The notes under the pieces are model-generated. The model did not search any database and was not told the DNA's origin. It was given only the letters and a program-made list of their open reading frames with translations. The position numbers were made by a program, and so were the translations under genes. A DNA stretch of 9,900 nt from an uncultured beta proteobacterium (GTDB lineage: Bacteria > Pseudomonadota > Gammaproteobacteria > Burkholderiales > Burkholderiaceae_C): contig CAJBVC010000039.1 of assembly GCA_903958915.1 (NCBI GenBank), forward strand, positions 1-9,900. Reading direction: 5' to 3'. The number at the start of each line of letters is the position of its first letter. Within the stretch, counting starts at the first letter, position 1. This document shows positions 1 through 7,010 of the stretch, piece by piece.

Positions 1-51
1 ACCACCAAGGTGCTGACGCACACCAAGATTCCGGTGGTGGTGTACCGCTAA
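1..51 (+). CDS. Universal stress protein, C-terminal end (partial)
   Basis: Only the last 16 codons and the TAA stop (49-51) are in the window; the gene begins to the left. The visible peptide ends in VLTHTKIPVVVYR. This is the typical final segment of UspA-family proteins: the last helix, then a buried beta strand (IPVVVYR) that closes the Rossmann-like fold. Proteins of this family bind ATP or act as small cytoplasmic stress-response proteins. The nucleotide-binding motif lies outside the window, so binding cannot be judged. The gene converges on the minus-strand toxin gene, with about 105 bases between the two stop codons and no strong terminator hairpin that I can see. The family call rests on a short but characteristic tail. 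Confidence 0.7.
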   Translation, partial: TTKVLTHTKIPVVVYR

Positions 52-156
52 TTCCATTTCTAAATCATCCGTGTCGTTGTTGCTTCGGCTTGTCGTGCCA
101 GGGCACTGCCTGCGGCTTCGCGCCTAGACAAAAATGATTTGGAAAAGGAATAGGAA

Positions 157-594
157 CTAGGTGCGCGCTGAGGCCGCATCGAACCAGTTCACCATCCGCA
201 GGCCGGGCAGATTTGCAAAATCAACAATGTTGCGCGTCACCAGCGTGGCGCCATGGGCGATGGCTACTGCGGCAATTTGCCCATCCACAAAGGCCAGTGT
301 CTGCCCCTGACGTTCGCGCAGTGCGCGAAGTTCGGCATGCACTCGAGCCGACTGCGCGTCGTAGGGCAATACCGGCAAATCACCGACGACGTCCTGCACA
401 AATCGGCCAATAGCGTCACGGCGTTGCCCAGGGGGCATACGCAGCCAACCGTAGCGCAATTCGTGCCACACCGGCGCAGCAATGGCAAGTTCACCCTGGT
501 ACTGCGCAAGATTGGCCATGACCCCGACATTGGGCGCTGCTCGCACCGCTTCGGAAATGACATTGGTGTCAAGCAGCCATGCAATGGTGCTCAC
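157..594 (-). CDS. vapC: PIN-domain toxin, VapC-type ribonuclease
   Basis: The 145-residue single-domain protein has the length and layout of VapC toxins, Mg-dependent endoribonucleases that cleave RNA and halt translation when not bound by antitoxin. The acidic PIN site is visible: Asp9 in the LLDTN motif near the N-terminus, Glu45 in WHELRYG, Asp104 in AFVDGQIAA and Asp125 in TRNIVDF, with Asn122 nearby. The gene most likely starts at a GTG (594-592) whose first bases overlap the antitoxin stop as GTGA, a sign of translational coupling. I see no ATG in frame before the DTN motif. Antitoxin-first order with a 4-base overlap is the usual arrangement. All catalytic acids are present, so the toxin is probably active. 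Its RNA target cannot be read from sequence. Confidence 0.9.
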   Translation of the reverse strand: MSTIAWLLDTNVISEAVRAAPNVGVMANLAQYQGELAIAAPVWHELRYGWLRMPPGQRRDAIGRFVQDVVGDLPVLPYDAQSARVHAELRALRERQGQTLAFVDGQIAAVAIAHGATLVTRNIVDFANLPGLRMVNWFDAASART

Positions 595-872
595 CAGGCG
601 AAGTCCCGCGCTGCGTCTTCTTGGCGCAGGTTGGAAAACGGATCGTCTTCATCTGCATCAATCGCCAGCGGCAAGTAAGTGGACCTCCAACGTTCAAGGC
701 GCTGCGCAAAACCAGCAGCCTTATCGTTCAAGCCCTGGTACTGTTCAAACGACATCAATACGCCCGCCCCTTGTCCGCGACGTGAAATCAGCAATGGCTC
801 GTGACCCGATTCGACACGACGCAGTGCATCTGCCAATTGGGCACGCGCCTCAGAAAAGGGAAGTGTTTGCAT
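591..872 (-). CDS. Phd/YefM-family antitoxin of the VapC pair
   Basis: This 93-residue protein begins with the Phd/YefM fold pattern: FSEARAQLADALRRVESG followed by EPLLISRRGQGAGVLMSFEQYQ. It is the DNA-binding dimer domain of type II antitoxins. The C-terminal third, about residues 50-93, is acidic and aromatic (DADEDDPF, then a DFAW end), as expected for the flexible segment that wraps and inhibits the toxin. The ATG is at 872-870, with a modest GGGG ribosome-binding sequence 8 bases upstream. The gene overlaps vapC by 4 bases. A TGTAC-type inverted repeat directly upstream (888-912) is the likely autoregulatory operator. A Phd/YefM-type antitoxin with a PIN toxin, rather than an AbrB-type VapB, is a known mixed pairing. 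Confidence 0.88.
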   Translation of the reverse strand: MQTLPFSEARAQLADALRRVESGHEPLLISRRGQGAGVLMSFEQYQGLNDKAAGFAQRLERWRSTYLPLAIDADEDDPFSNLRQEDAARDFAW

Positions 873-887
873 GGAGATTACCCCGCC

Positions 888-912
888 AAATGTACCAGTG
901 AGTTGTACATTT
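888..912. promoter_or_regulatory. Inverted repeat with TGTAC cores, likely antitoxin operator
   Basis: Perfect 8-base arms AAATGTAC (888-895) and GTACATTT (905-912) are separated by 9 bases, 15 bases upstream of the antitoxin ATG. The right arm contains a full TGTACA (904-909) and the left arm TGTACC. YefM/Phd antitoxins are known to bind TGTACA-core palindromes, so autorepression is a reasonable inference. A good -10-like TAAAAT lies on the minus strand at 914-909, inside the repeat, but I see no convincing -35. The last base of the repeat is also the last base of the upstream acyl-CoA dehydrogenase stop codon (914-912). Confidence 0.7.
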
Positions 913-2042
913 TACACCAAAGCGCGCTGAATGATGATCTTTTGCACGTCCGACGTGCCTTCGTAAATCTGGCACACCCGCACGTCGCGGTAGATGCGCT
1001 CCACCGGGAAATCGCTTACATAGCCGTAGCCACCCAGGGTCTGGATGGCGGCACTGCACACTTTCTCGGCCATTTCGCTGGCAAACAGTTTGGCCATGGC
1101 AGCTTCCTTCAAACACGGGCGGCCAGCATCTCGCAGACTGGCAGCGTGCCAGATCAGTTGCCTTGCTGCTTCCAATTCCGTAGCGCACTGCGCAAGCCGG
1201 AAGCCCACTGCCTGGTGATTGATGATCGGTTGCCCGAAGCTCTGCCGGTCCTTGGCGTACCCAATGGCAAAGTCGAGTGCGCTGCGTGCCATGCCCACGC
1301 TCTGCGCCGCAATGCCGATTCGCCCGCCTTCCAGACCCCCCAGCGCGATGCCATAACCCTCGCCTTCGCGGCCAATCAGGTTTTCTGCCGGGATGCGGCA
1401 GTTGTCAAAATTGATCTGCGCGGTGTCGCTGGAGTGCTGGCCCAGCTTGTCCTCCAGCCGCGCCACGACGTAGCCCGGTGCATTGGTCGGCACCAGAAAC
1501 GCGCTCATTCCTTTTTTGCCCGCTCCCTTGTCGGTGACCGCGATGACGATGGCCACGTCCCCATATTTGCCGCTGGTGATGAATTGCTTGACGCCGTTGA
1601 TGACGTACTCGTCCCCCTCGCGCACCGCCGTGGTTTTGAGCGATGAGGCGTCGGACCCCACGTGGGGTTCCGTCAGGCAGAACGCTCCCAGCAATTTGCC
1701 CTGCGCCAGCGGCTCCAGCCACTGCTTTTTTTGCGCCGCGTTGCCAAACTTCATGAGGATGGCGTTCACCGGGCAGTTGGTCACGCTAATCACCGTGCTG
1801 GTGCCGCCATCCCCCGCGGCAATTTCTTCCAGCACCAGCGCCAGCGTCAGGTAATCCAGCCCGGCGCCGCCCTGCTCTTCGGGCACACAAATGCCGTAAG
1901 CGCCCAGTGCGGCCAGCCCTTTGTGAACTTCCTTTGGAAAGTGGTGCTCCTTGTCCCACTTGGCTGCGTTGGGCCAAAGTTCTTTTTGCGCAAAATCGCG
2001 CACTGCGTCGCGCACCATTTCCTGGTCTTGGGTGAGGATCAT
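912..2042 (-). CDS. Acyl-CoA dehydrogenase, short-chain/butyryl type
   Basis: The 376-residue flavoprotein has the full three-part fold: N-terminal helices (about 1-115), a middle beta domain (about 118-210) and C-terminal helices (about 225-376). It oxidises acyl-CoA to trans-2-enoyl-CoA using FAD and passes electrons to ETF. Visible signatures are FCLTEPHVGSD (121-131) and the QTLGGYGYVSDFPVERIYRD block (334-353). The catalytic base is Glu361 in QIYEGTSD, the usual place for short- and medium-chain enzymes. This differs from the isovaleryl-type enzyme at 7010-8188. The ATG at 2042-2040 has a good Shine-Dalgarno, AAAGGAA, 8 bases upstream. The gene stands behind a 452-base repeat-rich gap, so it probably has its own promoter. 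The exact substrate chain length, or a branched-chain preference, cannot be fixed from sequence. Confidence 0.9.
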   Translation of the reverse strand: MILTQDQEMVRDAVRDFAQKELWPNAAKWDKEHHFPKEVHKGLAALGAYGICVPEEQGGAGLDYLTLALVLEEIAAGDGGTSTVISVTNCPVNAILMKFGNAAQKKQWLEPLAQGKLLGAFCLTEPHVGSDASSLKTTAVREGDEYVINGVKQFITSGKYGDVAIVIAVTDKGAGKKGMSAFLVPTNAPGYVVARLEDKLGQHSSDTAQINFDNCRIPAENLIGREGEGYGIALGGLEGGRIGIAAQSVGMARSALDFAIGYAKDRQSFGQPIINHQAVGFRLAQCATELEAARQLIWHAASLRDAGRPCLKEAAMAKLFASEMAEKVCSAAIQTLGGYGYVSDFPVERIYRDVRVCQIYEGTSDVQKIIIQRALV

Positions 2043-2105
2043 CGTTTTGTTTCCTTTACTACTTTGACTTTCTCATCTCGCACGCGCAAGGGTTGGTACG
2101 TGCAC

Positions 2106-2182
2106 GCGCGAGTGAGGTATGGCGCCCGGCCTCATGGTGCCAAATGCGCACAAATCGGCCAAACGCCATACCCCACTCGCGC
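2106..2182. repeat. Palindromic hairpin element, copy 1
   Basis: Outer arms at 2106-2124 and 2164-2182 pair at 18 of 19 positions (GCGCGAGTGAGGTATGGCG against its partner). They enclose a 39-base interior. The interior core 2131-2160 (beginning CTCATGGTGCC and ending AAATCGGCC) reappears in inverted orientation at 2254-2283 with 29 of 30 bases identical. This is a compact, terminally inverted unit of about 77 bases without coding capacity, resembling a REP/BIME or a tiny MITE. It sits about 65 bases upstream of the dehydrogenase ATG. Confidence 0.8.
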
Positions 2183-2234
2183 TGGCCTGGACTGTATTTC
2201 TGCGACTTGAACAACAAACCACGGCTAACTCGTC

Positions 2235-2305
2235 GGGGTGGGGTGTTCCGGGGGGCCGATTTGTGCGCGTTTGGCACCATGAGGCGCCCCGGAATACGCC
2301 ACTCC
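2235..2305. repeat. Palindromic hairpin element, copy 2 (inverted)
   Basis: Outer arms at 2235-2253 and 2287-2305 pair at 16 of 19 positions (GGGGTGGGGTGTTCCGGGG against its partner). The core 2254-2283 is the reverse complement of 2131-2160 in copy 1 apart from one base. When the two copies are aligned in the same orientation no gaps are needed, yet the stem bases next to the core differ in both arms while still pairing. The two copies are separated by 52 bases, so the pair as a whole forms a larger imperfect palindrome of about 200 bases. Confidence 0.8.
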
Positions 2306-2360
2306 GGCAGGACAAAACGCCAAAAACCCGGGGCACACAAACCACTGCACTTCGACCCGC

Positions 2361-2414
2361 AATATTGGGGTCAGAGCCGTCTGCGCTTCGCTTCGCGGAT
2401 CCGACCCCAAAATT
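2361..2414. repeat. GGGGTC inverted repeat (REP-like)
   Basis: Arms at 2361-2379 and 2396-2414 pair at 16 of 19 positions, centred on TTGGGGTC and GACCCCAA, with a 16-base loop. TTGGGGTCAGA-type palindromes recall REP sequences that go with REP-associated tyrosine transposases in many proteobacteria; that link is from memory and no transposase is in the window. It lies about 80 bases downstream of the thiolase stop, so it could also serve as a 3' hairpin for that transcript. Confidence 0.6.
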
Positions 2415-2447
2415 GCTAGCCGCCCCCATGCTCATAAATTGGAACAT

Positions 2448-2502
2448 AAAAAGCCCTGCAGCGCCCGTATTCATTGCGTAACCAGCTACCAAACCTATAG
2501 CA
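2448..2502 (-). repeat. 55-base diverged intergenic element, copy A
   Basis: Read on the minus strand from 2502 to 2448, this segment aligns without gaps to 5551-5605 read on the plus strand, at 38 of 55 positions. Shared blocks are TGCTA at the start, TAGCTG, TTACGCA, TACGGGCG and a CTTTTT end. The GCTA/TAGC and ACGC/GCG pieces could form small hairpins. Its first bases contain the last codons of the thiolase (ATG CTA TAG), so the stop codon lies inside the element. Repeats of this look are common between genes in Comamonadaceae as far as I recall, though I cannot verify that here. Confidence 0.6.
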
Positions 2503-3676
2503 TTTCCAGCGCCACAGCGGTCGCCTCGCCACCGCCGATGCACAGCGTCGCCAATCCCTTCTTCAACCCACGTGCCTGCAAGGCGTACATCAGTGTGACC
2601 ATGATGCGGGCGCCGGAGGCACCGATGGGGTGGCCCAGCGCACAGGCGCCGCCGTTCACGTTCACCTTCTCGTGCGGCACGCCCAGTTCTTTCATCAGCG
2701 CCATCGGCACCACGGCAAAGGCTTCGTTTACTTCCCACAAGTCCACATCGCCGACCGCCCAGCCGGCCTTGGCCAAGGCTTTCTGGGTGGCCCCTACGGG
2801 AGCCGTGGCAAACCATTCGGGTTCCTGCGCGTGGGTGGCATGGGAAACGATGCGCGCCAGCGGCTTGCAGCCCAGTCTGGCAGCGGTCGACTCCTTCATC
2901 ATCACCAGCGCTGCCGCGCCATCGTTGATGGAGGAGCTCGACGCTGCGGTGATGGTTCCGTCCTTCTTGAACGCGGGTTTGAGCGTGGGGATCTTGTCAA
3001 GCTTGACCTTGCCCGGGCCTTCGTCCATCGAGACAATGACCTCGCCGCCCCGACCCTTGACGGTCACGGGCGTGATTTCAGCCGCAAACGCTCCGGATTT
3101 GATAGCTGCCTGCGCACGCTGCACGCTGGCTGTGGCGAAATTGTCCTGTTCTTCGCGGGTGAAGCTGTACTTGGCAGCGCAGTCTTCGCCAAAGGTACCC
3201 ATGGAGCGCCCTGGCTCATAGGCGTCCTCCAGGCCGTCAAGCATCATGTGGTCAAAAATGCGGTCGTGGCCAATGCGGTAGCCACCGCGTGCCTTGGGCA
3301 GCAGATAGGGTGCGTTGGTCATGCTCTCCATGCCACCAGCCACCAATACTTCATGGCTGCCAGCGAGCAGCATGTCGTTGGCGAACATGGCGGCGCGCAT
3401 GGCGGAACCACACATCTTCGACAGGGTCACCGCACCTGCGCTCTTGGGCAAGCCGCCCTTGAGGCCCGCTTGACGGGCCGGCGCCTGGCCCTGACCGGCC
3501 ATCAGGCAATTGCCAAACAGCACTTCGGTGACCAACTCCGGGGCAATCCCGGCGCGCTGTACCGCGGCCCTGATGGCGGCGCCACCGAGATCATGCGCCG
3601 CGAGGCTGGAAAAGTCGCCTTGAAAGGCGCCCATGGGGGTGCGGGCTGCGCCCACGATGACGATGGAATCTGACAT
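2495..3676 (-). CDS. Acetyl-CoA C-acetyltransferase (thiolase)
   Basis: The 393-residue biosynthetic-type thiolase interconverts two acetyl-CoA and acetoacetyl-CoA plus CoA. All catalytic residues are present at the standard spacing: nucleophile Cys89 in SKMCGSAMRA, His349 in ALGHPIGASG and Cys379 in CIGGGEATA. They match the known Cys89/His348/Cys378 set of the Zoogloea enzyme within one residue. The NEAF motif (VNEAFAVVPMA) is also present. The ATG at 3676-3674 follows a near-ideal AGGAGGT 5 bases upstream. It is 44 bases downstream of aceK on the same strand with no terminator between, so it is probably the last gene of that transcript. In context it may cleave acetoacetyl-CoA from leucine or ketone-body breakdown. 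An alternative role is acetoacetyl-CoA supply for polyhydroxybutyrate, but no phaB or phaC is nearby. Confidence 0.92.
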   Translation of the reverse strand: MSDSIVIVGAARTPMGAFQGDFSSLAAHDLGGAAIRAAVQRAGIAPELVTEVLFGNCLMAGQGQAPARQAGLKGGLPKSAGAVTLSKMCGSAMRAAMFANDMLLAGSHEVLVAGGMESMTNAPYLLPKARGGYRIGHDRIFDHMMLDGLEDAYEPGRSMGTFGEDCAAKYSFTREEQDNFATASVQRAQAAIKSGAFAAEITPVTVKGRGGEVIVSMDEGPGKVKLDKIPTLKPAFKKDGTITAASSSSINDGAAALVMMKESTAARLGCKPLARIVSHATHAQEPEWFATAPVGATQKALAKAGWAVGDVDLWEVNEAFAVVPMALMKELGVPHEKVNVNGGACALGHPIGASGARIMVTLMYALQARGLKKGLATLCIGGGEATAVALEML

Positions 3677-3720
3677 GCAATACCTCCTGTTTGAACTGGA
3701 AAGAAAGATCGGTCGGCGCC

Positions 3721-5547
3721 TTACGCGCGCTCGGCCTGGTGAAAACGCTTGTCACGGTCGTACGGAAAGACATCATGCACATGGCCCTGTGCAATACGCT
3801 CCTTATTGGCCTGCCAGAATTCGGCGTCCAGCAGATCGGCGTGGTGTCTCATGAACACTTCGCGCACTGCCGGGTTGCCCAGCAGAAAGGGGCCAAAGGT
3901 CTCTGGAAAAACGTCTTTGGGACCTACGCTGTACCAGATCTCGCCCGACATTTCGTCTTCTTCGTTGCGTGGCGCCGGTACTTTGCGAAACTTGCAATCG
4001 GTGATGTATTCGATCTCGTCGTAGTCGTAAAACACCACCTTGCCGTGGCGGGTGACACCAAAGTTCTTCCACAACATGTCGCCTGGAAAGATATTGGCCG
4101 CCACCAGGTCCTTGATGGCGTTGCCGTACTCCACCACACCCCGCTCTATCTGCGCGCGTGCCCTCACAGCCACAGGGTTGGTGTCCTGCGCGTTGGTGCC
4201 ACCGGCGTCAAACGCCTCCTGCAAGTAGATATTCAACGGAATCATGCGCCGCTCGATGTAGACGTGCTTCAGAATCAACTCCAGCGTGCCATCGCCGTCT
4301 CGGTCGCTGATTTCGAGCTGGCTGGGCGCGAACTTCTGAATCTCGGCAACCAGCTCATCGTCAAACCGGTCGCGCGGGAATCCCACCTCGCTGTACTCCA
4401 GCGTGTCCGCCATGCGCCCGACCCGGTCGTGCTGCTTCACCAACAGGTACTTGCCCTTGATCTGCTCACGGGTGGTGTCCTTTTGCGGCGGGTAGTAGTC
4501 CTTGATGACCTTGAACACGTAGGGAAAGCTGGGCAAGTCAAACACCAGCATCACCATTCCCTTGATGCCGGGCGCGATGCGAAACTTGTCGCTGGAGTGG
4601 CGCAGGTGGTGCAGAAAGTCGCGGTAGAACAGGGTCTTGCCCTGCTTGGCCAATCCCAGCGCGTTATAAATTTCGTTGCGCGGTTTGCGCGGCATCATGC
4701 TGCGCAGAAACTGCACATAGGCCGATGGCACTTCCATGTCGACCATGAAGTAGGCCCGCGCGAAACTGAAAACCAGCAGCAGGTCGTCTTCGTCAAACAG
4801 CGCTGCGTCGATCACCAGTTTGCCATCAGTGGCATGCAGCAGTGGCAGCGCAAACGGGAATTCTGTAAAACCGTTGATCAGCTTGCCGACGACGTAACAG
4901 CCCTTGTTGCGAAAAAACAGACCCGTGAGCACCTGTACCTGAAAATTCGCGCGCAGGGTCGTGTTACCAAGTTTCTGTGCCATGGCCCTCGCCACCAGCG
5001 CCGCATCGCGCGGCAGGTCGACAAACGGGCATTGCAAATCAAAATCCGCAACCAGACGCGACAACACCTCGGCCATGGTCTCTCGCGTCGGATAGTAAGC
5101 ACGGTACGTAGGCCGTGATTTCGGCTCATCGTTTTCGATGTACTCGGTGCTCACCGCCGGCCGGACAAAAATGAAATCGTTCTGAAAGTAGGCGCGGTGC
5201 AGGATCTTGCAGGTCACCGAGTTAAAGAAGGTTTCAGCCAGCTCCGGCTGGTGGTGGTCGACCAGCAAACCGATGTAGTGCAGCTTGGTCTGCTGCCACA
5301 CGTCCATGGCCAGCTCACCGGCCTTGAATTCACGCTCCAGACGGGTGGAGCACTCCTTGACGCGCAGGTCGTAAAACTCGATACGCTCACGCTGGGCGCG
5401 TTGCTGGCCGTGCCAGTCCATGGTTTCAAACCGGTGCTTGGCGCGGGCGGACTCGGTACGAAACAGCCGGTAGTGGCGGTTGAAGCCGTCCATCATCGCC
5501 TTTGCGATGTCGTACGCGACGGTGGAGTCTAGGCGGGTGGGGAACAT
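3721..5547 (-). CDS. aceK: Isocitrate dehydrogenase kinase/phosphatase AceK
   Basis: This 608-residue protein matches AceK throughout; the E. coli enzyme is about 578 residues. It phosphorylates and dephosphorylates NADP-isocitrate dehydrogenase in the cytoplasm, switching isocitrate between the TCA cycle and the glyoxylate shunt. The N-terminal regulatory half (about 1-310) starts with [21 protein letters not shown]. The C-terminal kinase-like half has the glycine-containing ATP loop [12 protein letters not shown] (325-336), VFKVIKDYY (344-352), the catalytic loop [14 protein letters not shown] (485-498, Asp490 and Asn495) and the metal-binding FYDYDEIEY (506-514, Asp508). Both active-site acids expected for the shared kinase/phosphatase centre are present. 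The ATG is at 5547-5545 with only a weak AAGAG upstream, inside a repeat (5551-5605). No aceA, aceB or icd is in the window, unlike the enteric aceBAK operon. Confidence 0.96.
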   Translation of the reverse strand: MFPTRLDSTVAYDIAKAMMDGFNRHYRLFRTESARAKHRFETMDWHGQQRAQRERIEFYDLRVKECSTRLEREFKAGELAMDVWQQTKLHYIGLLVDHHQPELAETFFNSVTCKILHRAYFQNDFIFVRPAVSTEYIENDEPKSRPTYRAYYPTRETMAEVLSRLVADFDLQCPFVDLPRDAALVARAMAQKLGNTTLRANFQVQVLTGLFFRNKGCYVVGKLINGFTEFPFALPLLHATDGKLVIDAALFDEDDLLLVFSFARAYFMVDMEVPSAYVQFLRSMMPRKPRNEIYNALGLAKQGKTLFYRDFLHHLRHSSDKFRIAPGIKGMVMLVFDLPSFPYVFKVIKDYYPPQKDTTREQIKGKYLLVKQHDRVGRMADTLEYSEVGFPRDRFDDELVAEIQKFAPSQLEISDRDGDGTLELILKHVYIERRMIPLNIYLQEAFDAGGTNAQDTNPVAVRARAQIERGVVEYGNAIKDLVAANIFPGDMLWKNFGVTRHGKVVFYDYDEIEYITDCKFRKVPAPRNEEDEMSGEIWYSVGPKDVFPETFGPFLLGNPAVREVFMRHHADLLDAEFWQANKERIAQGHVHDVFPYDRDKRFHQAERA

Positions 5548-5550
5548 AAT

Positions 5551-5605
5551 TGCTACTCTTTTGATAGCTGCTTACGCACCATCTACGGGCGTCAAAGCAC
5601 TTTTT
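5551..5605 (+). repeat. 55-base diverged intergenic element, copy B
   Basis: This segment fills most of the 69-base gap between carbonic anhydrase and aceK and aligns without gaps to 2502-2448 on the minus strand (38 of 55 bases). Possible hairpin arms are GCTA (5552-5555) with TAGC (5565-5568), and ACGC (5574-5577) with GCGT (5589-5592). Because it ends 3 bases before the aceK ATG, its minus-strand copy forms the 5' leader of aceK and supplies whatever ribosome-binding sequence that gene has. Its presence suggests an insertion into a formerly tighter operon. Confidence 0.6.
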
Positions 5606-5616
5606 CTCTGTAAATT

Positions 5617-6276
5617 CTAGTGCCGGGGAATCAGTCGAACCCCCGACAGTGCCTGCCGGTACAGCGTGTCGAGTTGCGCATTGCCGTCGACCGTGATGTG
5701 CAGGTCCTGCACCAGGCCATCGTGCACGCCATACACCCAGCCGTGCAGCGTCACCCCCTGTCCGCTGGACCAGGCATCCTGCAACACCGTGCTTTGTGCC
5801 ACATTGACCACCTGCTCAATCACATTGAGCTCGCACAGCGCAGCAGCGCGGCCATGCTCGGGGATCACGTCCAGCACGTCGCGATGCCGGTCGCGCACGT
5901 CCTGGATGTGGCGCAACCAGTTGTCGGCCAGGCCGATGCGCGCACCCTCAAGAGCTGCCTGGACCCCGGAGCAGCCGTAATGCCCCACCACCATCACATG
6001 CTTGACCTTCAGACGCTCCACGGCAAACTGGATAGTCGACAAGGCGTTGAGGTCGGAGTGCACCACCACATTGGCAATGTTGCGGTGGACAAAGATTTCA
6101 CCCGGAGCGAGCCCCACGATCTCGTTGGCCGGCACCCGGCTATCGGAGCAGCCGATCCACATGTACTGCGGCTTTTGCTGATTCGCCAGGCCGGTAAAAA
6201 ATCCGGGGCGCTTACGCTCCATCTCCGCCGCCCATTCGCGATTGCGGGCAAAGAGGTCTTTGAGTGGTGTATCCAT
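5617..6276 (-). CDS. can: Beta-class carbonic anhydrase
   Basis: The 219-residue protein is nearly the same length as E. coli Can (220). It catalyses reversible hydration of CO2 to bicarbonate in the cytoplasm. The zinc site is complete at expected spacing: Cys43 and the Asp45/Arg47 dyad in IGCSDSRVPA, then His99 and Cys102 in VVGHYGCSGV. I start it at the ATG 6276-6274 (MDTPLKDLF), which matches the family N-terminus. A longer reading begins at 6372 but runs back through the peptidase gene and adds an unrelated Cys/Pro-rich stretch. It lies 11 bases after the S51 peptidase stop on the same strand. In this leucine-catabolic setting it may provide bicarbonate for methylcrotonyl-CoA carboxylase; that role is inference. 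Confidence 0.95.
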   Translation of the reverse strand: MDTPLKDLFARNREWAAEMERKRPGFFTGLANQQKPQYMWIGCSDSRVPANEIVGLAPGEIFVHRNIANVVVHSDLNALSTIQFAVERLKVKHVMVVGHYGCSGVQAALEGARIGLADNWLRHIQDVRDRHRDVLDVIPEHGRAAALCELNVIEQVVNVAQSTVLQDAWSSGQGVTLHGWVYGVHDGLVQDLHITVDGNAQLDTLYRQALSGVRLIPRH

Positions 6277-6287
6277 GATGTTGATTG

Positions 6288-7010
6288 TCACCGCAGGTTC
6301 GCTGGCAGTGCCTGCGGCTCCACCTTGAGCAGGGGCGCATCGGGTGCACCTTGGGCACTTCGGTGCAGGCAAAGCGGCTTGACACTCGCGTCAGGGGCGG
6401 CACTGTGCACGGCTGTCTGCCACTGTTCATCCTCGTAAAGAACACAAACGCCTTCACCAGCACCGGCCACCAGTCCCCGGGTGGCCTCGAGCAGGGGTTG
6501 CCGCCAGACTTCGCTGTCGAGATGCGGACAGAATGTACCGGGCAGCAGGCCCATCCCGGCGCGTGTTCCACCGCCTGGAATGCTGTCGGTGATGTAGTGC
6601 TCAAACCAGCAGTTGGCACCGGCGCTGATGCCGGCCAGCACGGTCCCGGCAGCGTACGCGTCACGCAACGCCACATCCAGGCCAAACTCGCGCCACACCA
6701 CCAGCATGGCCACGGTGTTGCCGCCTCCCACGTACACGAGATCTGCTTCACGCACGGCCGCGGCATAGTCGCACCGCATGTCAAACGGGAAGAACGCCAG
6801 TGTTGACGGGTGGCATCCCAATTCTGAAAAAGCGCGGTAGAACTTGAGTTGTGCACGTTCACTGTCCCCCGATGCAGTCCCCAGGTACAGCACTTTTGGG
6901 GCCGCTGTGCGGCACAAGGACACGATGTACGCCTCCTGCCGCAGCGACAGATCGTCCATCAAAAACCCGCCTCCCCCTACCGCCACAATGCGACGTTGCG
7001 TGGCTGCCAT
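6288..7010 (-). CDS. Peptidase S51 family protein (dipeptidase E-like)
   Basis: With the ATG at 7010-7008 the protein has 240 residues, close to E. coli PepE (229). A GTG one codon upstream (7013) is a weaker alternative. The S51 signatures are visible: VAVGGGGF near the start, VYVGGGNT (93-99), the nucleophile elbow AGISAGANCWF with Ser129, and CPHLD with His163 as the probable catalytic histidine. Characterised members are serine peptidases that cleave Asp-X dipeptides, and the family also includes cyanophycinase. This protein has no signal peptide, so it is cytoplasmic. Its start shares one A with the liuA stop (TGATG), a strong sign of coupled translation with isovaleryl-CoA dehydrogenase. 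The actual substrate is unknown. Proteins of this fold are often annotated only as type 1 glutamine amidotransferase-like. Confidence 0.85.
   Translation of the reverse strand: MAATQRRIVAVGGGGFLMDDLSLRQEAYIVSLCRTAAPKVLYLGTASGDSERAQLKFYRAFSELGCHPSTLAFFPFDMRCDYAAAVREADLVYVGGGNTVAMLVVWREFGLDVALRDAYAAGTVLAGISAGANCWFEHYITDSIPGGGTRAGMGLLPGTFCPHLDSEVWRQPLLEATRGLVAGAGEGVCVLYEDEQWQTAVHSAAPDASVKPLCLHRSAQGAPDAPLLKVEPQALPANLR

Larger units (their letters stand above)
2043..2494. other. Repeat-rich noncoding stretch between acyl-CoA dehydrogenase and thiolase
   Basis: This 452-base gap has no credible gene. The open frames that cross it encode Arg-, Pro- and Trp-rich peptides that simply translate the repeats. 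In order it holds the Shine-Dalgarno and presumed promoter of the dehydrogenase (2043 to about 2105), two inverted copies of a hairpin element (2106-2182 and 2235-2305), a GGGGTC inverted repeat (2361-2414), and a 55-base element that runs into the thiolase stop codon (2448-2502). Repeat hairpins at 2361-2414 and 2448-2502 lie just downstream of the thiolase and could also act in transcript ending or mRNA protection; that role is inference. Confidence 0.75.

Noticed and set aside
91..107. Small GTGC/GCAC inverted repeat after the universal stress protein gene
   Set aside because: The stem is only 4-5 pairs with a tiny loop and no T-run, too weak to call a terminator.
801..1646. Plus-strand open frame of 281 codons
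   Set aside because: It is antisense to the acyl-CoA dehydrogenase and crosses the antitoxin operator. No plausible ribosome-binding site or domain is seen.
2073..2816. Minus-strand open frame of 247 codons across the repeat region
   Set aside because: It translates the tail of the thiolase in a wrong frame and then the hairpin repeats (recurring CAFGTM- and WCQTRTNR-like peptides), so the apparent protein is repeat-derived.
3097..3120. TTGATAGCTGC match to the 55-base repeat inside the thiolase gene
   Set aside because: Only about ten bases agree and they encode conserved-looking thiolase sequence; the rest of the element is absent, so it is chance.
2630..3673. Plus-strand open frame of 347 codons
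   Set aside because: It is antisense to the thiolase, which has all catalytic residues. The translation is low-complexity Gly/His/Ala-rich with no domain.
3691..5118. Long plus-strand open frame of 475 codons
   Set aside because: It lies wholly antisense to aceK, whose minus-strand protein matches its family end to end. The plus-strand translation is His/Val/Gln-rich with no recognisable domain, typical of a shadow frame in GC-rich DNA.
6277..6372. N-terminal extension of the carbonic anhydrase
   Set aside because: The extra 32 residues overlap the end of the S51 peptidase gene and bear no likeness to the family. The ATG at 6276 gives the standard start and length.
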